64,000 nucleotides of DNA from Maribacter spongiicola (GTDB lineage: Bacteria > Bacteroidota > Bacteroidia > Flavobacteriales > Flavobacteriaceae): assembly GCF_004364165.1 (NCBI RefSeq), contig NZ_SOAY01000012.1:62001-126000 (forward strand). The letters are read 5' to 3'. The translations under genes and the position numbers were made by a program. Below the pieces are notes generated by a model, which saw nothing but the letters and a program-made list of their open reading frames with translations, was not told the DNA's origin and did not search any database. Every line of letters starts with the position of its first letter. The first letter of the stretch is position 1. Below are positions 7,955 through 17,184 of the stretch, piece by piece.

Positions 7955-8227
7955 TTAAAATGTGTCTTTTGCGTGTTTCTCTAAATATTCGTTGATACTT
8001 TCGGTATCATATAAAATGATTTTTTTGCGAGGTTGGCTAAAGCGTATATCCCCGTTATTTCTCAATTTGGAAATGGTTGTTTTAGATGTTACTCGAAGTA
8101 AACGCATGGCTTCTTGTTCAGATACCCATTTATCTTGTTTTTCGTTACTTTCAATTCCTTTCATGCGCTTAACAACCTTATCAACAAGGTCATAAAAAGC
8201 TTTGGTTTCTAAACATATTACTTCCAT
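7955..8227 (-). CDS. Helix-turn-helix / excisionase-like protein
   Basis: The 90-residue product carries a MerR-type winged HTH of the excisionase class. It has WVSEQEAMRLLRVTSKTTISK, the recognition helix, then a wing with RFSQPRKKIILYDTESINEYL. Such proteins in Bacteroidetes elements bind DNA near att sites or element promoters and steer excision. It is the first gene of a three-gene run and lies about 1.1 kb from the integrase, which supports an excision or regulatory role. Direct targets are not visible. Confidence 0.75.
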   Translation of the reverse strand: MEVICLETKAFYDLVDKVVKRMKGIESNEKQDKWVSEQEAMRLLRVTSKTTISKLRNNGDIRFSQPRKKIILYDTESINEYLEKHAKDTF

Positions 8228-8250
8228 AATTAATACTACTTATTAGCACC

Positions 8251-9246
8251 CTAATCCTTAAAAAGCGCATTATAAAAACCATTGTAAGCATCTTCCATTA
8301 AGCTTGCATTTCGGTAATACATGTTGAGATTATTTAGAAGATATATACTTGGGTCTATTTTTGATTCTATTTGAATTAAATCCACAATAACAGAATTGCC
8401 ATAATCCAAATAGGTTTGAAATGCTCCCGAACCTTGATACTCATCAATCATTTGGCTTAAAGGTTTATAAACAATAATTGGTTCTCCCCCATTTATATTA
8501 GGCTGCACACTTTTGTGTGTAGGGAAAAAAGCACTAATTGAAGTTAAATTATAACTTGGTGCAGTTTTAATATTATCTCCTTTCCAAGTTCCACGAGCAG
8601 CCTTCAAATTGCCAATATCCAAGCTTTTTTCTCCATTTTTTCTATAGGATAAACGTGCATTTTGATGCTGATATAACTTATAATTATTTTTTTTCATTAC
8701 TGCGTGAAAATCGGCATATGTATATTCTATATTTTTAATATTGTTGTAAGTTACTTGATGATATGTTGGCTGAAAACCTAGATAAGTATCTGCTTTATAT
8801 ATTATTAAATTATTGGGGTCTTTTAAATTTCCTGCGGATTTTGGATAAACAGTTATTTTAAAGACAATGTCCTCTCGACTGCTTGGAGTATGTCGAACGT
8901 TTTTATTATTTGGATTCTTAATAGAATGTACAGCATATTCAAAATAATCTAAGCTGGTGTCTCTTTGAAGTTCTTTAGTAGAACGAACATAGTTAGGGTC
9001 TGGACTTGCTAACCAAATAATTTCTCCACCATTATTCTCTATTGTTTTCTTTGCATCAGCTAATGATTGTCCTAGATTTATACCTAACAAATTAATGGTT
9101 TTTTCTATATGTTCTTGTGATAAAGCAGTAAAATTCTCTCTGATAGATGTCGATACAGGTTTTCTTGATTGTGTTCCACGTTGCGCTTCCATCGTTTGAA
9201 GGGACATAAAACTTATTAGCAAAAAGGCTGTAAAAATATTTCTCAT
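8251..9246 (-). CDS. Exported hypothetical protein (331 aa), probable element cargo
   Basis: The N-terminus MRNIFTAFLLISFMSLQTMEAQ is a Sec signal peptide likely cleaved after A21, so the protein should be periplasmic or surface-exposed. The mature part has no motif I recognise. It is rich in Asn, Tyr and Lys and appears globular. It lies between the HTH gene and the integrase, the usual place for cargo in such elements. It ends 23 bp before the HTH gene on the same strand. Confidence 0.6.
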   Translation of the reverse strand: MRNIFTAFLLISFMSLQTMEAQRGTQSRKPVSTSIRENFTALSQEHIEKTINLLGINLGQSLADAKKTIENNGGEIIWLASPDPNYVRSTKELQRDTSLDYFEYAVHSIKNPNNKNVRHTPSSREDIVFKITVYPKSAGNLKDPNNLIIYKADTYLGFQPTYHQVTYNNIKNIEYTYADFHAVMKKNNYKLYQHQNARLSYRKNGEKSLDIGNLKAARGTWKGDNIKTAPSYNLTSISAFFPTHKSVQPNINGGEPIIVYKPLSQMIDEYQGSGAFQTYLDYGNSVIVDLIQIESKIDPSIYLLNNLNMYYRNASLMEDAYNGFYNALFKD

Positions 9247-9361
9247 AATTAGTTAATTTTTATAAGTCAAATATAAAATAAACTACTGAAAATTAGCGTC
9301 TAATGTCCTGATTTTAAATGTTTCTAACTATCATTTTAATCCCTATATAAAATCATTCTTT

Positions 9362-10705
9362 TTAAGAATTTAATACTGTATCAAGGGCATCATCTGCATC
9401 TTTATGAATAAAATTTGCCTGATAGTTGATGGTTGTTTTCAGGTCGCTATGACGATACAATTTTTGCAGCATTAACGGTGATATTGAATCTCCTGCAATG
9501 TTTCCAAAGGAATGTCTTGCAATGTGATTTGATAGGTTTTTATCAATTTTACAAATTGTTGCTATGCGCTTTAAATACTTATTTAGCAAAGTCGATGCAT
9601 TACGACTTTTAACGAAAATATCTCGTTTACTGTTAAAGTCTGCTTTTTTCAAATAAGGGAAAACGTAATCGGAATTACTCTGCATATCCTTTTTATAAAA
9701 TTCAAGAATAGCTTTTGCTTTATCAGGTACTTTTAAGCTAACGGGTTTCTCGTTCTTGTTCATTGTATAAAACAATCGTCCATCCATAAAGTCGGACCAT
9801 TTCATTTCTAAAACATCAGATACTCGTATTCCTGCAAAGTAGTATGCAAATAACCAAATATTTCTAGTGTGCCAAATCGTTTCCCCTTCTTTTAAATCTG
9901 CATTTTCAATATTGGCGATTTCTTCCCTTGTCAATCCTATTTTATGTCCTGACTTTACCCGTATGCGCTCCTTTTCTCCTGCAAATGGATAATGTTTTGA
10001 ATCAACAATACCTTCCTTTATCGCTGCATTAAAAAGCGTTCTAATGAAAATTAATTGATTGGTTACTGTTCTTGTTTTTTGTTCCAAATATGAAATACAG
10101 AAAATTTTATAATTGCTCAAAAAAGCTTGGTTAATATCCTCAAAATAGAGTGTTGCATCTTGTTCAAATTCCTTTTTAACTTCGCTTAAAAACGAATAGT
10201 CCTGCTTCCTTGATTTGCCTATGCGCTCTTTTCTCCTCTGTTTAATCCTATCTATGATAATTTGTCGTTCTTCAAACTTATTCCAGTTTAAAAATTCACG
10301 GATATTGAACAAAATAGATAATTCAGGTTTAGCCACCGAATACGTTCCAGATTGAAATTTCTGTTTGACCCTTTGCGCTCCAAACTGAAAAAATGAAACG
10401 CTCTTGCCCTTTCGCTGAACCTTCTTTTTTATATCCTTACTTGTGATATTTTCCTTGGATGCATCTGCATCAAGCGCAATACTATCCGCTTCAGTCAGCT
10501 TCTTTAGTAGGTAATTATTAAGGCGCACAGAATTAGGATGTGATTTTTTAACCTTACTTAGAGTTTCGTTCCATTCGTTTTCACGAATGTATTTACCAGT
10601 AAAGACATATCGGGTTTTTCTGTTTTGAGTTATGCGAATAGCTAACGGAAAAGTGCCGTCTTTTTTTTGGTCGTGCTTCCAAAGTATTATCTTTATTGAT
10701 GCCAT
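9362..10705 (-). CDS. int: Tyrosine recombinase / integrase of the element
   Basis: The enzyme integrates and excises the element by strand exchange at att. The 447-residue protein has the Bacteroidetes layout: an arm-binding N-terminal domain (about 1-95), a core-binding SAM-like domain (about 165-255) and a C-terminal catalytic domain. The catalytic set is visible: R294 (AGIRVSDVL), H394 and R397 (HIARHSF), H419 (YRHSD) and the nucleophile Y428. The start ATG is about 170 bp from the tRNA-Met fragment, so it lies next to its own target. All key residues are present and it should be active. Confidence 0.93.
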   Translation of the reverse strand: MASIKIILWKHDQKKDGTFPLAIRITQNRKTRYVFTGKYIRENEWNETLSKVKKSHPNSVRLNNYLLKKLTEADSIALDADASKENITSKDIKKKVQRKGKSVSFFQFGAQRVKQKFQSGTYSVAKPELSILFNIREFLNWNKFEERQIIIDRIKQRRKERIGKSRKQDYSFLSEVKKEFEQDATLYFEDINQAFLSNYKIFCISYLEQKTRTVTNQLIFIRTLFNAAIKEGIVDSKHYPFAGEKERIRVKSGHKIGLTREEIANIENADLKEGETIWHTRNIWLFAYYFAGIRVSDVLEMKWSDFMDGRLFYTMNKNEKPVSLKVPDKAKAILEFYKKDMQSNSDYVFPYLKKADFNSKRDIFVKSRNASTLLNKYLKRIATICKIDKNLSNHIARHSFGNIAGDSISPLMLQKLYRHSDLKTTINYQANFIHKDADDALDTVLNS

Positions 10706-10874
10706 AACAAACTGATTTTGTTATATAAAGATAGGAAATAATGAAAAATCCACCTAAAACATACCTAAAACATTTTGCGGTTTTACATACTTTTATTTGT
10801 TTTTATATAAATCATAAAATACTGTTATTTAGCTATTTAATGTCATATTGAACCATATAAAACCAAATACCGTT

Positions 10875-10919
10875 AGGCTCATAACCCGAAGGTCGCTGGT
10901 TCGAGTCCAGTCCCCGCTA
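10875..10919 (+). tRNA. 3' part of tRNA-Met(CAU): element attachment site, not a full tRNA gene
   Basis: The sequence runs from the anticodon loop CTCATAA (anticodon CAT 10880-10882) through the T-arm (GCTGG, TTCGAGT, CCAGT) to the acceptor strand CCCCGCT and discriminator A at 10919. The 5' side does not fold: the anticodon stem 5' strand is TTAGG where a partner for CCCGA is needed, and no D-arm or 5' acceptor strand precedes it. This is the expected product of integration into the 3' half of a tRNA gene. The rest of the gap 10706-11046 holds no gene. Confidence 0.8.
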
Positions 10920-10929
10920 CTAAGTCAAA

Positions 10930-10957
10930 GCCTCTGAATATTCAGAGGCTTTTTTTT
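10930..10957 (+). terminator. Intrinsic terminator of the tRNA-Met gene
   Basis: GCCTCTGAAT and ATTCAGAGGC form a perfect 20-bp hairpin (10930-10949) followed by eight T. It lies 10 bp beyond the tRNA 3' end. It is original chromosomal sequence to the right of the attachment site. Confidence 0.9.
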
Positions 10958-11046
10958 AAATTCACTAACCTGTATTTTGTTCGGCTTTAAATAAAATCAT
11001 AACATATAATATACAATTTCCCAGATTTCATCCATTCAAATTCGCC

Positions 11047-11451
11047 CTAACTGCCGACCAAAAAGATAATAATGCAGAAGTCGTTTTTTTTAGAGAGATC
11101 GGCATGCAAGGTCATATTCGTTACAAAAGCATCTTTTGAATCATAATATTGAGAATCATCAACAGGTGCATATAGCGCCATATCCCATTTCGGAAAATAT
11201 CTTTGTTTTGATGGTCCTTCCCACAATAAATCTAGGGTATGATGTCTACTATCACTTTTAATTTTACTAAACAATGCCATCACCTCTTCCTCCTCTCCTT
11301 CCAAAATTTGTACAATACTTTCTTCGAAATACACAAGGCATCCTGTTATTTCTCGAGCATGATTCTTTTTACGTGCATCAATGAGAATATTCTCAATTTC
11401 ATCAATAGTTAATTCTGGTGCTATCTTAGATTGGTAGGTGAGTTGGAACAT
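11047..11451 (-). CDS. BLUF-domain blue-light sensor (134 aa)
   Basis: BLUF domains bind FAD and switch hydrogen bonding on blue light. The domain fills residues 1-100. The flavin-site residues fall at Y6 (LTYQS), N30 (ARKKN) and Q48 (IVQILEG), the same spacing as Y21, N45 and Q63 of AppA. The RHH motif and WDMAL segment of the family are also present. There is no output domain: the remaining ~35 residues are short and end hydrophobic (FCIIIFLVGS). It must therefore act through a partner. It is the first chromosomal gene beyond the attachment site. A second BLUF gene lies at 44641. Confidence 0.9.
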   Translation of the reverse strand: MFQLTYQSKIAPELTIDEIENILIDARKKNHAREITGCLVYFEESIVQILEGEEEEVMALFSKIKSDSRHHTLDLLWEGPSKQRYFPKWDMALYAPVDDSQYYDSKDAFVTNMTLHADLSKKNDFCIIIFLVGS

Positions 11452-11535
11452 TTATTCTTGCAGGTATATTTTAATAGACATTAAGTTACTGAAAAAGCTG
11501 ATCCTTTTAATTCACTTCATCAAAATTTAATGGGA

Positions 11536-12807
11536 TTATGTTTTCCCAATAGTCATTAACTCCCCCCATTGCGTGGTAAATCTTGGGCTGCGATGCTCTT
11601 TAATTAAAGCCCACTCTTCACTGCGATTGCCTACTGTAGCGACCTTGATTTTGTTCTTACCATACTTACCGTTTAGATTATCGATAAGATTGGTAATAAC
11701 ATCGCTCTCACTCTTATGCGGATCATCGAACATGTTTGTCTGCACCTCGTTTCGGTGCACTAACTGAGTTAAATTTACACCCACTTTTTTATAGCGATAC
11801 CCTGGTTTAAATATCTGCCGTAAACCTTTCAAAGCTTCTTTTGTTAGCTTAATAGTGCTATCGGTCGGTGTATCTAGATTTATACTAATACTATTTCTAT
11901 ACTGCATATCTATTGCACTATGTTGATTGGTCTGTAATGAGATTTCTAGTTGTGCAGCTAGACTATGTTGCTGACGTAATAAATCTGCCACTTCGGCTAC
12001 ATAATAACTACAAGCTTCCTCGATAAGGGAGTAGTCGGAGAGCTTGAATCCGAATGATTTCGCTGTTCCTATACCCTTTTTTGCATTTGCTTCGGTCTCC
12101 AATTGTAAGCAAGGTACATTATTCAATTCTCGCCATAAACGCTCACCGATAACGGTCATTTCTTTTCTTACCCATGCAACGGGCATATTAGCAAAATCTA
12201 ATGCTGTATGTATGCCATTGTTTTGAAGACGAATAGCATGCTTCTTCCCTATTCCCCAGATATCCTTCACGTCAAGGTTACGTAATAAATGTTGTCTTTT
12301 CCGTTCACTATCTACCACATAAACGTTATTGTTTCTTATAATTTTCTTAGCGAATTTATTAGCCAATTTCGATAACGATTTTGTCTTGGCAATACCAACC
12401 CCAACGGGTATACCTGTATTCTTATGAACGGTATCTTTTATTCTATGGGCCATTGCATTGTAATCATCGACCTTAATGCATCCTAAATCTACCCAACTTT
12501 CGTCAATACTATATTCTTCTACTCTTGGTGAAAATGTCATTAAAGTATCCATCACCCTTCTTGACATATCGCTGTACAGTGTATAATTCGATGAAAAATA
12601 AGTAACATCATTCTCGTCTAGCAATTTCTTGATCTTAAATATGGGCTGAAACATGGGGATTTCGGTCAACGCCTTTGCTTCTTTATTTGCAGCAATAATA
12701 CATCCGTCATTATTACTTAAAACAACTACAGGTCTATTGATCAAGTCTGGTCTAAATACTTGTTCGCATGAAGCATAAAAACTATTACAATCTACTAATG
12801 CTATCAT
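11536..12807 (-). CDS. umuC: Y-family DNA polymerase, UmuC subunit of Pol V type
   Basis: UmuC carries out error-prone translesion synthesis. The protein begins [18 protein letters not shown] with the metal-binding D of motif A and has the catalytic [10 protein letters not shown] motif near residue 105. Fingers, thumb ([10 protein letters not shown]) and little-finger regions follow, in all about 423 residues as expected for UmuC. I place the start at 12807, where ATG overlaps the umuD stop as ATGA. An ATG 36 bp further upstream (12843) would add 12 residues inside umuD and is less likely. It forms an operon with umuD and the 90-aa gene. Confidence 0.93.
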   Translation of the reverse strand: MIALVDCNSFYASCEQVFRPDLINRPVVVLSNNDGCIIAANKEAKALTEIPMFQPIFKIKKLLDENDVTYFSSNYTLYSDMSRRVMDTLMTFSPRVEEYSIDESWVDLGCIKVDDYNAMAHRIKDTVHKNTGIPVGVGIAKTKSLSKLANKFAKKIIRNNNVYVVDSERKRQHLLRNLDVKDIWGIGKKHAIRLQNNGIHTALDFANMPVAWVRKEMTVIGERLWRELNNVPCLQLETEANAKKGIGTAKSFGFKLSDYSLIEEACSYYVAEVADLLRQQHSLAAQLEISLQTNQHSAIDMQYRNSISINLDTPTDSTIKLTKEALKGLRQIFKPGYRYKKVGVNLTQLVHRNEVQTNMFDDPHKSESDVITNLIDNLNGKYGKNKIKVATVGNRSEEWALIKEHRSPRFTTQWGELMTIGKT

Positions 12808-13169
12808 AATACCGACTTTATTATATAGGTTATCGTTCCCCAAATATTCAATTCAGAGGTATAGGTCTTATCTATTCGAACGATTTTAAAACTATCGTCT
12901 ACGGCAGCCAATACAAGTTGATTTAATTTCGGAGTCAACGATTTGTCGACTATTAAAACATCATTTGTAAAAGCACCGAACTCCTTAAATTCATCGTCTG
13001 CCACTCTTATGAAAAATGTCGAAGATGAATTAGATACCAATGCTTCGTTCAAATCGATTCGAGGTTCACTATAATGTGTTGCCGGACTCGAAAAACCCGT
13101 CTGCGTCGGACTTTTGACCCTATGGTTATTATCAGATTTTTTAATTAAATGCTTGTCTTCTACAGTCAT
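12804..13169 (-). CDS. umuD: UmuD homologue lacking the Ser-Lys catalytic dyad
   Basis: E. coli UmuD cuts itself at C24-G25 using S60 and K97, and UmuD' then joins UmuC. This 121-residue protein lines up with E. coli UmuD without gaps over residues 25-98: [20 protein letters not shown] matches GFPSPAADYVEQRIDLNQLL. At the catalytic positions, however, it has E60 (RVADDEF in place of the GDSM motif) and V97 (DSFKIVRI). At the cleavage site it has T24-G25. The fold seems kept but self-cleavage should be impossible. The gene overlaps umuC by ATGA and follows the 90-aa gene by 15 bp. I verified the codons around residue 60 by hand. Confidence 0.85.
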   Translation of the reverse strand: MTVEDKHLIKKSDNNHRVKSPTQTGFSSPATHYSEPRIDLNEALVSNSSSTFFIRVADDEFKEFGAFTNDVLIVDKSLTPKLNQLVLAAVDDSFKIVRIDKTYTSELNIWGTITYIIKSVL

Positions 13170-13184
13170 AACTTAAAACATAAT

Positions 13185-13457
13185 TTATTTTCGTTCCCTT
13201 ACCCAAAAATCATTCGGAACATTCCAAAAGCCCAGTACCGGCATTATATAACACACTACCCGAGACGGGTATTTATAATATAGATTAACATCATGGGTAT
13301 CGGTCTCATACTCCACAAAAAAACCATCCATTGATATTGGTTTATTTTCGAACAGCCCATTATCCTTTAATGCGCATTCATAGCGCTCCTTCCCTATCTC
13401 CTTTAGAAGAGCTTTTATGGAAGTGACATCGTAATTTCTAAATACTGTTTTGGACAT
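13185..13457 (-). CDS. Hypothetical protein, first gene of the umuDC operon (90 aa)
   Basis: The product is a small soluble protein (MSKTVFRNYDVTSIKALLKE...), with an aromatic C-terminus (LGFWNVPNDFWVRERK). I recognise no family. It lies 15 bp upstream of umuD on the same strand, so it is very likely cotranscribed with umuDC and damage-induced if they are. A role in mutagenesis is inferred from position only. Confidence 0.6.
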   Translation of the reverse strand: MSKTVFRNYDVTSIKALLKEIGKERYECALKDNGLFENKPISMDGFFVEYETDTHDVNLYYKYPSRVVCYIMPVLGFWNVPNDFWVRERK

Positions 13458-13818
13458 TGTCCAAATTTCAGGATATATTCCAAATAAAGTAAATCATTTT
13501 CGAAAATATTATTAACAATGAAGCAGAAAAAATAAATCCGCCTCAAGGCAAGATGGTCAACCAAATCTAAATAACAGACTTTGAAAGGTATTACAGAACT
13601 TCAAACTTCATTGACATAAAATATATATCATGATTAATGATAAGAAGTAAAATTTTTAGCGCTTTTGAGAAGGTGAAGGCGGTTATTTAATCAGGTTAAT
13701 TATTAACTAGTTAGAGTTATCAAGCTTAAAAACGCTTTCATAAATTGAGCCATGCTAAATTCTGTGCTTACATAAGACTAAGAATATATCATACACAAGT
13801 AACCTTAATTTAAAATCT
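13458..13818. other. Divergent intergenic region between the umu operon and ku
   Basis: This 361-bp AT-rich gap must hold promoters for the umu operon (minus) and for ku-ligD (plus). I see no coding frame of note. There are repeated GTTAAT/ATTAAC elements around 13690-13720 (GGTTAATTATTAAC), but no recognisable LexA-type box. SOS operators of Flavobacteria are not defined well enough for me to call one. Confidence 0.4.
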
Positions 13819-14592
13819 ATGCGATCAATTTGGAACGGCTCTATAAGCTTCGGATTAGTATCTATACCCATAAAACTATTTTCAGGTTCTGAGGATAGAA
13901 AGCTTGATTTAGATATGTTAGACAGCCATGATGGCGCACGCATACGTTACAAACGCGTGAATGAAGAAACAGGCAAAGAAGTAGAATGGAAAGATATTGT
14001 AAAAGGCTATAAAAAAGACGATGAGTACATTGTATTGGAAAAAGAAGATTTTGAAAATGCCAATATGAAGAAAAGTAAAACCATCGATATTGAGCAGTTT
14101 ATAGCCGAAGATGAAGTGTCTGATGTTCTTTTTAAAAAACCATATTTCATTAAACCTCAAAAAGGTGGAGAAAAGTCATATTCATTACTACGCAACGCCT
14201 TAAAGAAAACTGAAAAGTTAGGGGTAGCTACATTTGTTATGCGGCAAAAAGAACACTTATCGCTCATCGGTATTTATAAAGATGCGCTGGTATTACATGT
14301 TATACGTTTTGATGACGAAATTAGAAGCACGAAAGAACTTGAACTACCGAATACAAAAATTGTAAAAAAAGAAATGGATATGGCCATTTCTCTAATTGAT
14401 CAATACACCGAGAAGTTCAATTTCGCCAAATTCAAGGATATCTATAACCAACAACTTTTAAAAATCATAGAATCTAAGGCTACTGGCAAAGTTACAAAGC
14501 CAGAAAAATTTGATTCTAAACCTACACCTGCAAAAGATTTAATGGCGCAACTAAAAGCAAGTCTAGAAAAAAGAGAGAAAAAAGCATCTTAA
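13819..14592 (+). CDS. ku: Bacterial Ku, DNA end-binding protein of NHEJ
   Basis: Ku threads onto double-strand ends and recruits LigD. The 257-residue product starts MRSIWNGSISFGLVSIPIKLF, the family hallmark, and continues through the beta-barrel core (SLLRNALKKTEKLGVATFVM, then ELELPNTKIVKKEMDMA). A lysine-rich C-terminal extension (LMAQLKASLEKREKKAS) resembles those that contact LigD or DNA. Length is normal for the short bacterial form. It is followed after 3 bp by ligD, so the pair forms a complete NHEJ operon. Confidence 0.95.
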   Translation: MRSIWNGSISFGLVSIPIKLFSGSEDRKLDLDMLDSHDGARIRYKRVNEETGKEVEWKDIVKGYKKDDEYIVLEKEDFENANMKKSKTIDIEQFIAEDEVSDVLFKKPYFIKPQKGGEKSYSLLRNALKKTEKLGVATFVMRQKEHLSLIGIYKDALVLHVIRFDDEIRSTKELELPNTKIVKKEMDMAISLIDQYTEKFNFAKFKDIYNQQLLKIIESKATGKVTKPEKFDSKPTPAKDLMAQLKASLEKREKKAS

Positions 14593-14595
14593 AAC

Positions 14596-17022
14596 GTGAG
14601 TTTAAAAAAGTATTACGAGAAAAGAGATTTTAAGAATACCCCAGAGCCTAAAGGGGTGCTACAGCCTATTTCTCAAAATCAACGTTTCGTTATACAACGC
14701 CATGCCGCAAGTAGATTGCATTATGATTTGCGGTTAGAAATAAATGGTACGCTAAAAAGTTGGGCAATACCGAAAGGACCTTCTATGAACCCAAACGACA
14801 AACGTTTGGCAGTTAGAACCGAAGATCACCCGTTAGAATATTTAACTTTTTACGGCACTATACCTAAGGGTAACTATGGCGCAGGGAACATGATTATTTG
14901 GGATACGGGTACTTTTGAATTAGACATTACAGAAACAGATAAACCGCTATCGGAACAACTGGCAATCGGTAATATTAAATTGAAATTTTACGGCAAAAAA
15001 ATTGTCGGTCGTTTTGCCCTTGTTCGTACCTCAGCTAAAAACGATACAGAGCAATGGCTGTTACTGAAAAAGAAAGATAACTTCGCTATTTCTACTTTTT
15101 ACGATGCAGAAACATTGGTACCGTTATCTGAAACTAAAACAAAAAAATTTAAAACCCAGTTAAAACCAGGTTCAATAATTCAGCCTATGTTGGCATCTAC
15201 TTCTAAAGAGATATTTAATGATCCCAACTATATATATGAACTTAAATGGGACGGTTATAGAGTTATCTCGCACATAACCAATACTAAAGTTTTATTACAA
15301 TCTAGAAACGGTATTAATTACAATTCAAAATTTTCACAATTATATGATGAACTCTCTACTATAGAACATGATGTCATCTTAGATGGCGAAGTGGTTCTTG
15401 TAGACAAGAGCGGTGTTTCAAAATTTGCAGAACTACAAAATTACCCCAATAGCAAGGGCGAATTGCGTTACTATGTTTTTGACATGTTATTTCTAAACGG
15501 TCATAGTATGCTTGACCTAAAGTTAATTGAAAGAAAAAGTCTTATTCAAGATGTCATTGGTCATTTAAACATTGTTCAATATTGCGATCATGTTGAAGGT
15601 ATGGGAACTGCTTTATATGAAAAAGCAATAGAAGTAGGTATGGAGGGTGTTATGGCCAAAGAAAAAAGTTCTAATTATGTTGTAGGATCAAGAACAGAAA
15701 AATGGTTAAAAGTAAAGACTACTCAAAGTACAGATGCCATTATTTGCGGTTATACCGAATCTACAAATAGTCCTGAATTAGTTGGTTCGTTAATTCTTGG
15801 ACAGTACGAAAACAATACATTAAAATATATTGGTAATTGCGGCTCGGGCTTTACAGATAAAAGTCGCAGAGAACTTCAAATGCTGCTCTCTAATTATGAG
15901 GTCAGTACCAGTGTATTCGATAAAAAAATACCATTAAAAGGAAGAAAAGCGCATTGGACACAACCCATATTAGAATGTGAGGTCACCTTTTCAGAACGCA
16001 CAAAAAACGATTTACTTAGAAATCCTGTTTTGAAACGGATAAAAAGTGAAATCCCTGAATTAAATTCTGATCCAAATACTCTGGTGGTTCAAAAGAAAAA
16101 AATATCTCCTTCAAAAGATATTATTACTATCGATGGCTTAACAGTACCCATTAGTAATTTAGATAAAATTTATTGGTCAGAATCAAACCTTACCAAGTAT
16201 GATTTAATTGATTATTACCTGAACGTTTCCGAATACATATTACCTCATTTAATAGATAGACCACAAAATTTACATCGACATCCTAACGGTATTGATCAAG
16301 AAAGTTTTTATCAAAAGGATAATGAATATCTACCCGATTGGTTTGAAACGATTTCTATTTACTCAAAATCTTCTGAACGCGAAATCAACTATTTACTGTG
16401 TCAAAATACCGCTTCATTAATATACATGGCAAATTTGGGTTGTATCGAAATCAATCCTTGGAGCTCAAGAAAGTTAAGTTTAGATTATCCCGATTACGGA
16501 ATTATCGATTTAGACCCTCCGAATAACATGAATTTTGAAAAGGTAATTCTGGTAGCGAAGGTATTCCATCAAATTTTGATCGACCTAAACATTGATAGCT
16601 TTTGTAAGGTATCTGGTTCTAAGGGTATTCACATATATCTACCTATGGGGCGTACATACACCTATGAAGAAGTTAGAAATTTCATTAAACTGCTATGCCA
16701 TTTGGTAGAAGAACGTTTGCCTGAACTTACAACCTTAGAACGCACCATTAGCAAAAGAAAAGGAAAAATTTATCTAGACTATTTACAGAATCGAAGAGGG
16801 CATACCATTGCATCGGTACACTCGGTTAGACCGATTATGAAAGCACCGGTTTCAGCGCCCGTACATTGGGATGAATTAGATGGCGACCTTAATCCTCGAA
16901 AATTTCTTATGAAAGGGTACATCAAAAGATTAGAAAAAATAGGCGATTTATTTAATGGTTTATCTGCGTCAGATTTTGATATGGCTTTGACTTTAAATAA
17001 ATTAGACACCACACTTAATTAA
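14596..17022 (+). CDS. ligD: Multidomain DNA ligase D (PE-LIG-POL), GTG start
   Basis: LigD processes, fills and seals ends held by Ku. Three domains are visible. The 3'-phosphoesterase domain spans about 20-150, with H36, H42, D44 and H78 placed as in Pseudomonas LigD. The ATP-dependent ligase domain spans about 190-480, with nucleophile K217 in ELKWDGYR. The primase-polymerase domain spans about 520-800, with IIDLDPP and SGSKGIHIYLP. The order PE-LIG-POL is that of Pseudomonas rather than mycobacteria. The start is GTG at 14596, 3 bp after the ku stop, and no nearer ATG fits the PE domain. All main active-site residues are present in 808 residues, a full-length enzyme. Confidence 0.95.
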   Translation: MSLKKYYEKRDFKNTPEPKGVLQPISQNQRFVIQRHAASRLHYDLRLEINGTLKSWAIPKGPSMNPNDKRLAVRTEDHPLEYLTFYGTIPKGNYGAGNMIIWDTGTFELDITETDKPLSEQLAIGNIKLKFYGKKIVGRFALVRTSAKNDTEQWLLLKKKDNFAISTFYDAETLVPLSETKTKKFKTQLKPGSIIQPMLASTSKEIFNDPNYIYELKWDGYRVISHITNTKVLLQSRNGINYNSKFSQLYDELSTIEHDVILDGEVVLVDKSGVSKFAELQNYPNSKGELRYYVFDMLFLNGHSMLDLKLIERKSLIQDVIGHLNIVQYCDHVEGMGTALYEKAIEVGMEGVMAKEKSSNYVVGSRTEKWLKVKTTQSTDAIICGYTESTNSPELVGSLILGQYENNTLKYIGNCGSGFTDKSRRELQMLLSNYEVSTSVFDKKIPLKGRKAHWTQPILECEVTFSERTKNDLLRNPVLKRIKSEIPELNSDPNTLVVQKKKISPSKDIITIDGLTVPISNLDKIYWSESNLTKYDLIDYYLNVSEYILPHLIDRPQNLHRHPNGIDQESFYQKDNEYLPDWFETISIYSKSSEREINYLLCQNTASLIYMANLGCIEINPWSSRKLSLDYPDYGIIDLDPPNNMNFEKVILVAKVFHQILIDLNIDSFCKVSGSKGIHIYLPMGRTYTYEEVRNFIKLLCHLVEERLPELTTLERTISKRKGKIYLDYLQNRRGHTIASVHSVRPIMKAPVSAPVHWDELDGDLNPRKFLMKGYIKRLEKIGDLFNGLSASDFDMALTLNKLDTTLN

Positions 17023-17184
17023 TGGTTCAAGCTTAGCCAATAACTGTAAATAACAGGAATACCGCTCTTTGTAGCAGACTTTTTAATAAGTTGCATTATA
17101 GGGCTAAAAAAGAAAAAATAAGTTATTTTTAAAATCTTAAACTGTCAGAAATCAGCAGTAATAATATATGTAATACTTTCTATT

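Noticed and set aside
10860-10919. A full tRNA-Met gene next to the integrase
   Set aside because: The anticodon stem 5' strand is mismatched and the 5' half is missing, so it is annotated as an attachment-site fragment.
12808-12843. UmuC start at 12843
   Set aside because: It would extend UmuC 12 residues into umuD. The ATGA overlap at 12807 and the conserved [10 protein letters not shown] start are much better.
13690-13720. SOS box made of GTTAAT/ATTAAC repeats before umu and ku
   Set aside because: It does not match a known LexA consensus and the region is AT-rich enough for such repeats by chance.
14596-17022. LigD as a mycobacterial-type POL-PE-LIG enzyme
   Set aside because: The phosphoesterase motifs are at the N-terminus and the polymerase motifs at the C-terminus, so the order is PE-LIG-POL.
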